Of a stretch of 64,000 bases of DNA, positions 53,848-61,904 are shown in pieces. This DNA comes from an uncultured Muribaculaceae bacterium (GTDB lineage Bacteria; Bacteroidota; Bacteroidia; Bacteroidales; Muribaculaceae), in contig CAJUDL010000015.1 in the NCBI GenBank assembly GCA_910585285.1, positions 5,223 through 69,222 on the forward strand, written 5' to 3'. Position 1 is the first letter of the stretch; every line of letters begins with the position of its first letter. The notes beneath the pieces were generated by a model, which made no database searches, was not told the DNA's origin, and worked only from the letters and a program-made list of their open reading frames with translations. The position numbers were made by a program, and so were the translations under genes.

Positions 53848-54600
53848 TTTAACATTAGAACAATAGGACAATAGTTCCTTTAGAATAATTAGGAATTTGG
53901 AATTAGGAATTAGGAATGAAATTTGAGGCGAAAGATTGACTCAGATCGGAGCAACAGCAGCTACGATCCGACTCGAAGCTTCGCCGCTACCAACAATTAC
54001 ACATTAAACATTCAACATTACACATTATTCAAGAAATCCTAATGTTTCTAATGTTCTAATGTTCAAAAATAGAATTAGGCGTAGCCGGTTGAGTGAAGGC
54101 ACCTTGGTGCCCCGTAAGCTGTCATGCTAATAACATCAGAACGCGAATAATTTTTTTAACAATAGAACAATAGAACAATAGTTTGATGCAAATCCTAATG
54201 TTTCTAATGTTCTAATGTTCAAAATAACACAGAGGAACAGAGCTTTAGGATAATGTAAAATGTTTAATTATAAGACGCGGAGGCATCTTTCGATGCTTAC
54301 AGAGCCACAGAGCTTGATCCCCGCGTCAAGTCATTACACTTTTAACATTACACATTGCTCATCCAACACTGTCGAAACAGGCTCTGTGTCTCTGCAGGTC
54401 GTAAACGACCCTCTGAGCCGAAAAATCTGGAACAAATGTTGCGTATCAAACACTCTGTACCTCTGTGCCTCTGTGTTTGACTTTTAGCGACAAATTTTGA
54501 ACAGTAGAACAATAGCTTTATGCAAATCCTAATGTTCTAATGTACTAATGTACTAATGTTAAAAATTACCTATAGCTCTAATGTTAAAAAACAACAACAA
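53848..54600. repeat. Spacer of nested palindromic repeats (second large copy)
   Basis: No gene is visible. It repeats the blocks of 48404-49335: block A arms (about 53853, 54038-54065, 54160-54230, 54498-54562), block C (about 54396-54425), block D (54280-54318), block B (54446-54480). It also has a GAGGCGAAAGATTGACTCAG segment (53926-53950) matching 48428-48450. A TTAGG array lies at 53886-53921. It separates the kinase gene from the small peptide gene. Confidence 0.85.
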
Positions 54601-54628
54601 CGACAATAATTCAAAAACAGCATACAAT

Positions 54629-54838
54629 ATGGAAATGGAAAAGAAAAAGAAAGATTATGAGGCACCCGACATCAAGGTGACTCAGGTCGAGATCGAGAGC
54701 TCGATCTGCAACGGCTCTATTGAGCCGGAGGTGCAAACAACAGAGGGCACAAGCACCGTCTCGCAGGATGTGAGCACCGGCTTTGAGGCAGATAATAACT
54801 TTGGTTCCGGAACCTGGGATAATCAGACGACCAATTAA
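54629..54838 (+). CDS. 69-residue acidic peptide with a YEAPDI-type leader
   Basis: The frame starts at ATG 54629 (a second ATG at 54635). A Lys-rich start (MEMEKKKKDYEAPDIKV) is followed by VEIESSICNGS, then an acidic, Thr/Ser/Asn-rich tail (TTEGTSTVSQDVST, then WDNQTTN). It has no signal peptide and no hydrophobic helix. Short proteins with this Y-x-A-P and E-S-x-I-C-x-G-S pattern are common near fimbrillin and surface-protein genes in Bacteroidetes; no function is established that I know of. It starts 20 bases before the fimbrillin-PLC gene. A precursor-peptide role is possible but unproven. Confidence 0.65.
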   Translation: MEMEKKKKDYEAPDIKVTQVEIESSICNGSIEPEVQTTEGTSTVSQDVSTGFEADNNFGSGTWDNQTTN

Positions 54839-54858
54839 TATCTTCTAAAAAAAAATTG

Positions 54859-57339
54859 ATGATGAAAGCAAAATACATATACATAGCATCTTTGGCAGCA
54901 TTAATGCTGGCTGGATGTAAGGATGACGAGATCATCAACCGCCCGGATGTCAGCGGCAATGAGGTGCAGTTTGGTGCTTCTTTGGATCCCGTGACCCGTA
55001 CCGAATATGGAGAGAGAGAAGGCAATGCTTATCCAATCTATTGGAATCACGGATCAAATCTTGATAAGATCTTTATCTTCTCACCTGATGGCCGTCCCGG
55101 TTTTCAGCAGGGGTATTATGAGGTGCAGCCTAACGACGCGGGACAAACTTCTGCTACAACTGTGGTGCGTACAAGTGAAACCGGTGTGCAGTGGGGCAGC
55201 GGTGAAACCAGTGACTTCTACGCGTTTTATCCCGGAAAAGAGTCTTTCGGACTTCAGGTTAATGGTTCAACTTTGACCGCTACATTACCCGGAGAACAGA
55301 TGGTGACTTTCGCTGCGGATGCATTCCCGTCTGATCCTACAGCTCAGGATATCACTATTTTCGGCACTCCGGATATGAACAACTGCATGATGTATGCCCA
55401 GACCCCCAATGTGCCCGCTGGTGCGGATAATAAGATTTCGCTACAGTTCAAACCGTTGTCGTCAGTACTTGATATTACCATTAACGGTACGGATGATGAG
55501 ACAAACTTTTATGTCCCTGAAGATCCTACATTGCCTGGAAGAACATGGGCGCAGGTAACGTCAATAGAAGTGGAATCTAAAAATCATCAGATATCCGGAA
55601 CATTCAGTTATGATTTCGCAAATAATACTTATACCGCGAATTCCGCGCAGGCAAAGGATAAGGTGATACGTGTGGATACACGAGTTCAGAAGAAAGATGC
55701 TAATGGGAAAGATATTCTCGAAGGAATCACTTTGTATAAGAATCAGAGATTGAATGTCAAGATATTTCTTCTTCCAACTGCCGATCTGAATGATCTGACT
55801 ATCACGGTGCATACCGCAGACAATCGTGTGTGGATAAAGGATCTTACTCCAACTATGGGACAGTGGAAGACAAGTCAGATAAACCCTGTTGTTCTTCCTA
55901 AGCTCAATCTGAAGAACAAAAAGTTTGACTATTCTGTATGGATGTCACAGCTTGATCCGAATATCATGGCATCCGAACTTTCGCTTCCCGGTAGCTGTAT
56001 GTCGTTTGTGTCGAATGCATCAGGATTAAGTGATGGCCAAAAAGTTCAGACTTTGAACTATGAGGAGCAGTATAATCAGGGTATCAGGGTTTTTCAATGT
56101 CACGCATATTTGAAGAGCGGTGAGCCTGGAGCTGATGGGTCTGACGGGAAAATTATGATAAGGGTCGGAGCAACTGACACAGGAGTTGGATTTTTTGATG
56201 TGATTAAGAATTTATGTAGATTCATGGCGGATAACCATTCGAATGAGTATTGTGTGGTGGTTGTTTCCGATTATATAAATTCTGGAGAACCCTCTCTTAG
56301 CTCTTTCTACGCAAGGTTGAAAGAGCTAAGTCAATGGCCTGAGATTGCTCCTCTTTTAGCTGATAATGTAACCTCTAAAACAACTCTTGGAGAATTAGCC
56401 GGAAAGGTTATTCTGAAAATTCAGCTAAAAGGTGTAACACAACCTAATATTCAACCTGTGAATATGCAGGAAGCATTATCTTGGATAAATGCATGGGATC
56501 AATTAGAAGGTTCAAATGCATTACTTTCTCAATGGGTAGGAGGCGCACGTTCGCGAGTTGTTTATGCTCGTTCGGCATATGGAACAGTAGGTGGCGGCTC
56601 ATATGTGAATTTCAGAAATTTAAATGATGGATATACGCAGAATTCCAGCGTTAAACCATCTGACAATCCCAATTATTATCTAAGTAATGCATCCGGTATA
56701 AAAGGGGCAGCATTAAGAAATATACTGGTTAATACGAATTGGGATGGACCTACGCGGGTTTATGACTATTATTGGCCAACTGGTGTCAGGAGTGGTTTGA
56801 GTACTATTTACGCTGTAGGAACATCTTCTCTAATTGAGAAACCGGATGATAATACGCTTGCTTCTGATTTTTGGTATATATTTGTTGAACATGACGAGGC
56901 TTCCTATATGACTTCCATGGTTAGTCAGTTGTGTAACGCTATTAATAATACATATAAAGGGTATAATAACAAGCGTTATATGAATTATGTTGGAGGCACG
57001 GCAGGTAGTGCAGCGGATCTGACCACTGTTTCTAATACATTGTATGAAAACTGGTGGAACGCAATAGCTAACTCCGAAACAATCAATGGCACGACACTAA
57101 TGAAGAAACCATGGGGATGGGTGTTGTTCAATCTCGTGGGCGAAACTATGGGTCGCATGATCAATATCGAGGATAACAGCATTGCTGCTTCTGCAGGGTC
57201 TACGGGTACATGGATTACTCCGGTTCAGCGAGTCATCATGCATAACAACGACTTCATAATGACAAGGGGACAGACAACTTCGAAAGTCGCGCCCCAGGGA
57301 GATTCCAAACTTACTCCATCAGCAGTGTCGTTGTTCTGA
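54859..57339 (+). CDS. Fimbrillin-like lipoprotein fused to a degenerate PI-PLC-like domain
   Basis: This 826-residue lipoprotein (ATG 54859 or 54862) has a lipobox ALMLAGC. Residues about 30-350 follow the Mfa-like fimbrillin plan (VQFGASLDPVTRTEYG, DFYAFYPGKESFG, PLSSVLDITINGT). From about 355 on, YSVWMSQLDPNIMASELSLP and GIRVFQCHAYLKS resemble the PI-specific phospholipase C X-domain. However, the catalytic SIPGTHD is replaced by SLPGSCM, and the second His site (usual YHG) reads RVGAT. FFDVIKNLCRFMADNHS keeps the family pattern. It is therefore probably non-catalytic, perhaps a ligand-binding or adhesive fold. A terminator follows. Confidence 0.75.
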   Translation: MMKAKYIYIASLAALMLAGCKDDEIINRPDVSGNEVQFGASLDPVTRTEYGEREGNAYPIYWNHGSNLDKIFIFSPDGRPGFQQGYYEVQPNDAGQTSATTVVRTSETGVQWGSGETSDFYAFYPGKESFGLQVNGSTLTATLPGEQMVTFAADAFPSDPTAQDITIFGTPDMNNCMMYAQTPNVPAGADNKISLQFKPLSSVLDITINGTDDETNFYVPEDPTLPGRTWAQVTSIEVESKNHQISGTFSYDFANNTYTANSAQAKDKVIRVDTRVQKKDANGKDILEGITLYKNQRLNVKIFLLPTADLNDLTITVHTADNRVWIKDLTPTMGQWKTSQINPVVLPKLNLKNKKFDYSVWMSQLDPNIMASELSLPGSCMSFVSNASGLSDGQKVQTLNYEEQYNQGIRVFQCHAYLKSGEPGADGSDGKIMIRVGATDTGVGFFDVIKNLCRFMADNHSNEYCVVVVSDYINSGEPSLSSFYARLKELSQWPEIAPLLADNVTSKTTLGELAGKVILKIQLKGVTQPNIQPVNMQEALSWINAWDQLEGSNALLSQWVGGARSRVVYARSAYGTVGGGSYVNFRNLNDGYTQNSSVKPSDNPNYYLSNASGIKGAALRNILVNTNWDGPTRVYDYYWPTGVRSGLSTIYAVGTSSLIEKPDDNTLASDFWYIFVEHDEASYMTSMVSQLCNAINNTYKGYNNKRYMNYVGGTAGSAADLTTVSNTLYENWWNAIANSETINGTTLMKKPWGWVLFNLVGETMGRMINIEDNSIAASAGSTGTWITPVQRVIMHNNDFIMTRGQTTSKVAPQGDSKLTPSAVSLF

Positions 57340-57384
57340 TGATATAAGACTTTGAATCCGTTTATAATCAGATATTTTAGTGGA

Positions 57385-57428
57385 GCGTGGAGCCGCTGTG
57401 GAGCGACTTCACGCATACACTTTTTTAT
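57385..57428 (+). terminator. Intrinsic terminator after the fimbrillin-PLC gene
   Basis: Stem GCGTGGAG/CTTCACGC (57385-57392 with 57407-57414, one G-U pair) is followed by ATACACTTTTTTAT. It separates the two fimbrillin fusion genes. Confidence 0.7.
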
Positions 57429-57464
57429 AGCATTACAACGTATTAACCTAATAAATACCATATT

Positions 57465-59963
57465 ATGAATAAGAATCTAACCTTCCTGTCAGTGGCGGCT
57501 CTGTCGCTGATGGGGGTGTCTTGCTCTGCGGAGAAAGATTTTCAATTCGAGAGCAAAGGTAACACCACCATCTTCGCGCAGAGTGAGGAGGTGGGATGCC
57601 AAACAAGAACCGCAGTCGATAACACAGAATATGAAAGCGGTGAGATCGGCATCAATTGGATTGCTTCCGACAAGATAGGTGTTTTCGGAAATGCCGGAAG
57701 CGCTAACGTGGCTTTCAGCAATAACATATCTTACGAAACGCCTTCAACCACTTTCAGCGGTGATCTAAAATCAGGAGAAACTCCAGTATATGCATATTTC
57801 CCTTATTCGGCAACTGCCGGAAATGATGCTACGGCTATCAAGGGAAATCTTTCAATTGAACAGAAATATAATTCCGGGACTCGTGCTCTCGACAGCGATT
57901 GGAAAGTAGGAAAGGCTGTTGACGGGGGAAATAAGTTCTCTTTCACTCATATATTTCCGTTCCTGCAGTTTGTGGTGAATGCTCAAGGCACAGAACTCGC
58001 CGGAGAAAGACTTGAAAGCGTATCGCTGAAGATCGAAGGAACCCAGTTGGGGGGTACATTCAGTTATGATCTGGTAAATGACAAACTCACGGTAGATCCA
58101 GATGCAACAGCGAATACCGTGACAATGCAGTGGACTGATGCTCCGCAGCTTTCCGCAGCTACATTCTATGGGTATATGTCTTGTATGCCGGCAGATCTCT
58201 CCGGCAAGGAGATTGAAATAACTTTGCTTACGAATTATCATAAGGTTGTGTTTACGGCTCAAAGTAAAGCCGGAGCGTTGACTCCTAACAATTACTATAC
58301 TGTGCCATTGATTCTCAGCAAATTCAAAGATAGCTGGACAAAAACCGTGCGTGAAGATAAGGTGCCCAAAGGTGAGTATGTTTCCGCGCTGGAGAGTAAG
58401 CTTGCTTGCGCAAACTGGGTATTTTCCTGTCCGGATACACCTTTTATGCATAAGATCCGTGTGCCGGAAGCAGGTGCGACGATTAATGTATATGGGTTGC
58501 CCGAAGGTTTGACATGGAATGCTCGCCGATCTTTGGTTGAAGGTAAGGTTGCTGCTGAAGGAGAGTACATATATACCGTAGCTGTCACCAAACCTAATGG
58601 AGAGGCTTATACTGAGGGTGTTAAGCTCACTGTAAGCAATTCTCTGCATCAGCCTACGCCTCATATGGGGTGGCAAAGCTGGAACGTGCTTGAGATGAAT
58701 ATCAGCGAGAGCTCTTTGAAAGAGATAGCAGACGCGCTTGTAAATAATGGATTCAAGGATGCCGGTTATATCTGGCTCGGAATCGATGATTCTTGGCAGG
58801 CGACAGATGGATCCCGAGATGCGAGTGGAATGCCTCTGGTAAATTCTACCAAATTCCCCAACGGCTTTAAGACCGTAACTGATTACATACATTCAAAAGG
58901 TTTAAAAGCCGGTATATATTCAGATGCGGGAACTCTTACTTGCGCGAGTGGATCTCAAGCAGGTGGAACTATGCTCGGTGCATATGGCTATGAAGAGGTT
59001 CATGCGAGATACTTTACGGAATGGGGTTTCGATAAATTGAAGGAAGACTGGTTCTGGAGTGGACATGGAGATAATAATGGTGCACTTGATGCAAGCAGCA
59101 CACCGTTGGCATTCGAGCTTTACAAGAAAATGGGTGATGGCATCAAAGCCAACGGAAACAAGATTCTCCTCTCAATGTGCGAATGGGGATTGCACGAACC
59201 CTGGAAATGGGGACCGGAAGCAGGTGCTTCCTCATGGCGAATGAGTTATGACCTTCGTGATGGCTGGATGGGTGCAGTCTCTCAAAATGGGAATGCGAAC
59301 AGCAATAGCGATAATAGCGGAGGGATCGGTCTTTACAATACCATTCATTTGATGCGTGATCTATGGCCCTATGCAGGCGTTAACCGCTTCAATGATCCGG
59401 ATATGCTTTGTGTCGGAATTCGCGGTACAGGATCTTCTTCCAATGATTTGGTGTATGGCGTAACGAAAAGCACATCCGGGTGGCCTAAAATTACCACTTA
59501 CAAAAAAGATGGAAAGACATATACCGGTATGAGCGACGCTGAGTATGAGACAGAATTCGCTATGTGGTGTATGTGGTCGGCTCCTCTGTTGATGACTCTT
59601 GATGTGCGTAAAACAGATCTCAATGCTCATGACCTTGCGCTGCTGAAAAATAAGGAACTGATTGCCATCAATCAGGATCCGATGGGGCAGCAGGCGGAAT
59701 ATATTAAGGCTGATGGCAATGTGTGGTATTTCTGTAAGGATCTTGCCAATGGCGATGTGGCGATTGCTGTTGTGAACCTTGGCGATTCATCAGCTTCATA
59801 TTCGATCGTGAAAGGCGACTATGATGCTTTATATGAAGGATCTTCTTATACTTCTCGTGAATTGATATCTTTGAAAGATGGCACTGTGCTTGATGCGTCG
59901 TCGCCGATTACCGGTACATTGGCTGCTCATGCCACAGTTGTATACAGACTCAAGAAACAATAA
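57465..59963 (+). CDS. Fimbrillin-like lipoprotein fused to a GH27 alpha-galactosidase-type domain
   Basis: This 832-residue lipoprotein has lipobox LMGVSC. Residues about 25-285 are a fimbrillin (Mfa-like) domain (GCQTRTAVDNTEY, INWIASDKIGVFG, FTHIFPFLQFVV). About 300-400 is a He_PIG-like Ig domain (GLPEGLTWNARRSLVEGKV). About 400-830 is a GH27 domain: PHMGWQSWN, LGIDDSWQ, nucleophile D528 in KLKEDWFW, acid/base D596 in SWRMSYDL, and FNDPDMLCVG. GH27 enzymes remove alpha-galactose or beta-arabinopyranose type residues. The enzyme appears intact and surface-tethered. A fimbrillin N-terminus on a GH27 is unusual. Confidence 0.88.
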   Translation: MNKNLTFLSVAALSLMGVSCSAEKDFQFESKGNTTIFAQSEEVGCQTRTAVDNTEYESGEIGINWIASDKIGVFGNAGSANVAFSNNISYETPSTTFSGDLKSGETPVYAYFPYSATAGNDATAIKGNLSIEQKYNSGTRALDSDWKVGKAVDGGNKFSFTHIFPFLQFVVNAQGTELAGERLESVSLKIEGTQLGGTFSYDLVNDKLTVDPDATANTVTMQWTDAPQLSAATFYGYMSCMPADLSGKEIEITLLTNYHKVVFTAQSKAGALTPNNYYTVPLILSKFKDSWTKTVREDKVPKGEYVSALESKLACANWVFSCPDTPFMHKIRVPEAGATINVYGLPEGLTWNARRSLVEGKVAAEGEYIYTVAVTKPNGEAYTEGVKLTVSNSLHQPTPHMGWQSWNVLEMNISESSLKEIADALVNNGFKDAGYIWLGIDDSWQATDGSRDASGMPLVNSTKFPNGFKTVTDYIHSKGLKAGIYSDAGTLTCASGSQAGGTMLGAYGYEEVHARYFTEWGFDKLKEDWFWSGHGDNNGALDASSTPLAFELYKKMGDGIKANGNKILLSMCEWGLHEPWKWGPEAGASSWRMSYDLRDGWMGAVSQNGNANSNSDNSGGIGLYNTIHLMRDLWPYAGVNRFNDPDMLCVGIRGTGSSSNDLVYGVTKSTSGWPKITTYKKDGKTYTGMSDAEYETEFAMWCMWSAPLLMTLDVRKTDLNAHDLALLKNKELIAINQDPMGQQAEYIKADGNVWYFCKDLANGDVAIAVVNLGDSSASYSIVKGDYDALYEGSSYTSRELISLKDGTVLDASSPITGTLAAHATVVYRLKKQ

Positions 59964-59984
59964 TTCAAGAAACTGTTTCTAAGG

Positions 59985-60011
59985 TTGGAAGAGACTGACC
60001 CTCTCTTTCAA
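59985..60011 (+). terminator. Hairpin after the GH27 gene
   Basis: Stem TTGGAAGAGA/TCTCTTTCAA (59985-59994 with 60002-60011) with a 7-base loop, one G-U pair. There is no strong T run, so it may attenuate rather than stop transcription into ompA. Confidence 0.5.
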
Positions 60012-60049
60012 TCACCAAATTTAATAAACATTATAAACAACAATTCATT

Positions 60050-61249
60050 ATGAAAATGAAATTGGTAATGGCAGGGACGCTGCTCGCGTCGCTGACCGCA
60101 ATGCCTCTCGCCGCCCAGACCCGGACGGAGGTGGTTGAGGTGATCGAGGATGTGGAGGCTACCAAGGGCAGCTCCCTTACCTCGGATTTCAAGAGCAACT
60201 GGTTTATCAGCGCCGGCGCGGGTCCGCAGGTCTTCTTCGGAGACCACGACCGTCAGCGCAAGTTCGGACAGCGTATCTCTCCGGCGCTCGACATCGCCGT
60301 GGGTAAATGGATCACTCCGGTGGTGGGGCTCCGCCTGATGTACAGCGGTCTCTATGCCAAGGGTGCTACACAGAACGGCATTTTCTCTACCGGTCATCCG
60401 ATTGATGGCAAGCCATGGCATGGCTACTGGCTGGAGGATTCGAAATTCGATTTTATGGATCTCCATGTTGACGTGCTCTTCGACCTCTGCAACTGGATCG
60501 GTGGTTACAATCCGAAACGCATCTACAGTATCGCGCTCTATGCCGGCGCCGGATTCGGCTATACTTGGAACCGTCCTCACCAGAATGCAATCGCTGCCAA
60601 CGTGGGTCTCTTCCACATGTTCCACCTCGGCAGGGCATGGGATATCAACATTGACATGCGCCTCTCCGGCTTTCATGACGGCTTCGACGGCGCAAACGGC
60701 AGCCGTCCGTTTGATGGTCTGACAACCCTCACCGCCGGCGTGACCTACCGCTTCGCTCCGCGCGGCTGGAAGGTGAAGAGAGAGGTTGTGACGGTTTACG
60801 ACAACAGTGCTGTTAACGATCTTCGCAACCAGGTGGCTCGCCTTGTGGCTGAAAACGAGAAACTCGAGAAGGATGCCAAAGCCGGTAAGAATGTTTCGCA
60901 CAAGACTGTGGAATATATCGGTGGTGATTACCTGATCTACTTCCCGATCAACGTGAGTGAGCTTAGTCTTGCCGACCGTGCGCAGCTCGAGCAGTGTGCC
61001 ACTGCGATCAAGAACGGTCCGAAGGGAGCCAAATACCTCATCATGGGTTATGCCGACAAATCCACCGGTACGCCGGAGGTCAACGAGATCCTTAGCCGCG
61101 CCCGCGCAGAGTCAGTGCGTGCCTGCCTCGTCAACGAGTTCGGCATTTCCGCCGACCGCTTCGACGTTCGCTGGAAGGGCGGTGTAGGCAACATGTTCTA
61201 CGACGATCCGACCCTCAGCCGCGTCGTAATCCTCAGCCCCGTGAAGTGA
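60050..61249 (+). CDS. OmpA-family outer-membrane protein
   Basis: This 399-residue protein has a signal peptide ending MPLAAQ. An N-terminal beta-barrel runs about 45-240 (NWFISAGAGPQVFFGDHDRQ, SIALYAGAGFGYTWN), then a short coiled linker (LRNQVARLVAENEKLEKDA). A C-terminal OmpA peptidoglycan-binding domain follows (about 285-395: LIYFPINVSELSLADRAQLE, LIMGYADKSTGTPEVNEILS, RAESVRACLVNEFGI). It anchors the outer membrane to peptidoglycan. Its stop overlaps the GTG start of the next gene. Confidence 0.93.
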   Translation: MKMKLVMAGTLLASLTAMPLAAQTRTEVVEVIEDVEATKGSSLTSDFKSNWFISAGAGPQVFFGDHDRQRKFGQRISPALDIAVGKWITPVVGLRLMYSGLYAKGATQNGIFSTGHPIDGKPWHGYWLEDSKFDFMDLHVDVLFDLCNWIGGYNPKRIYSIALYAGAGFGYTWNRPHQNAIAANVGLFHMFHLGRAWDINIDMRLSGFHDGFDGANGSRPFDGLTTLTAGVTYRFAPRGWKVKREVVTVYDNSAVNDLRNQVARLVAENEKLEKDAKAGKNVSHKTVEYIGGDYLIYFPINVSELSLADRAQLEQCATAIKNGPKGAKYLIMGYADKSTGTPEVNEILSRARAESVRACLVNEFGISADRFDVRWKGGVGNMFYDDPTLSRVVILSPVK

Positions 61250-61821
61250 TCATATCTTCAGAAGAATTATTCGAGTCGGTTCGCGCTGCCGCAGCCGACG
61301 GCGAAACAGTGACGCTGACAGTCAACAGCGGAAGCATGCGCCCTTTCCTGGACGCAGGCGACCGCGTGACGCTGTCAGCGTCAACTGTGTATAAGCCGGG
61401 CGATATCGTGCTGGCGAAATGCGAGGCGACTGAGGGGAGCCCGACGGTAGGAGGGAGCCCCGGAGGACAGGGGAGCCCCGGGGGGGATGGCGAGGGGAGC
61501 CCCGAGGGGGCTCGGTGTCGCACTTGCGTGCTCCACACGGTGTTGAGGCACGAAGGGGAGACGCTGATATTGGCAGGAACTGCCAATATCTATCAGCGGG
61601 AGCGGGCGCGCGTCGCTGATGTGGCTGCGCGCGTGGTGAGCGTGGAGCGCATTTCGCATCGGGGCTCGCGCAAAGCGCGCAAGCCGGGCGCCGCTCCGCG
61701 CACGATCAATGCCGCTTCGCCGCTTCGCCGCTTCCTCCTCCGCTCCTGGCCCTCCGCCCCTCTCCTCCGCCGCATCCTCCTCCGCCTCTATTATATCTTC
61801 TCTCCTTCCAGCTCAAAATAG
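61246..61821 (+). CDS. S24/S26-family peptidase with a Gly-Ser-Pro insertion
   Basis: This 191-residue protein starts at GTG 61246, overlapping the ompA stop. The TLTVNSGSMRPFLDAGDRVT segment matches the S24/S26 catalytic serine box (S30), and VYKPGDIVLAK is the next conserved strand. Residues about 63-92 are a low-complexity insertion (GSPTVGGSPGGQGSPGGDG) encoded by GGGGAGCCCC-type repeats. The C-terminus is Arg/Leu-rich (FLLRSWPSAPLLRRILLRL) and could be membrane-associated. The catalytic base is uncertain. It precedes an ABC exporter and may process an exported peptide. Confidence 0.78.
   Translation: MIISSEELFESVRAAAADGETVTLTVNSGSMRPFLDAGDRVTLSASTVYKPGDIVLAKCEATEGSPTVGGSPGGQGSPGGDGEGSPEGARCRTCVLHTVLRHEGETLILAGTANIYQRERARVADVAARVVSVERISHRGSRKARKPGAAPRTINAASPLRRFLLRSWPSAPLLRRILLRLYYIFSPSSSK
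61432..61521 (+). repeat. GGGGAGCCCC-type repeats inside the peptidase gene
   Basis: Four near-copies of GGGGAGCCC(C) occur in about 90 bases and encode Gly-Ser-Pro repeats. The element is much richer in G and C than the flanking gene. It is in frame, so expansion may be tolerated. Confidence 0.8.
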
Positions 61822-61904
61822 AGTCGCTTTCCCCATTCCCATAAATCCCTATTAAGCCCCATTCCGCCCTATCCAGCCCCATATCCCCATATCCCCCATA
61901 AAAT

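Noticed and set aside
57852..58892. Long antisense reading frame opposite the GH27 fusion gene
   Set aside because: It is a shadow of the coding strand. It has no start context, no recognisable domain and a composition set by the sense gene.
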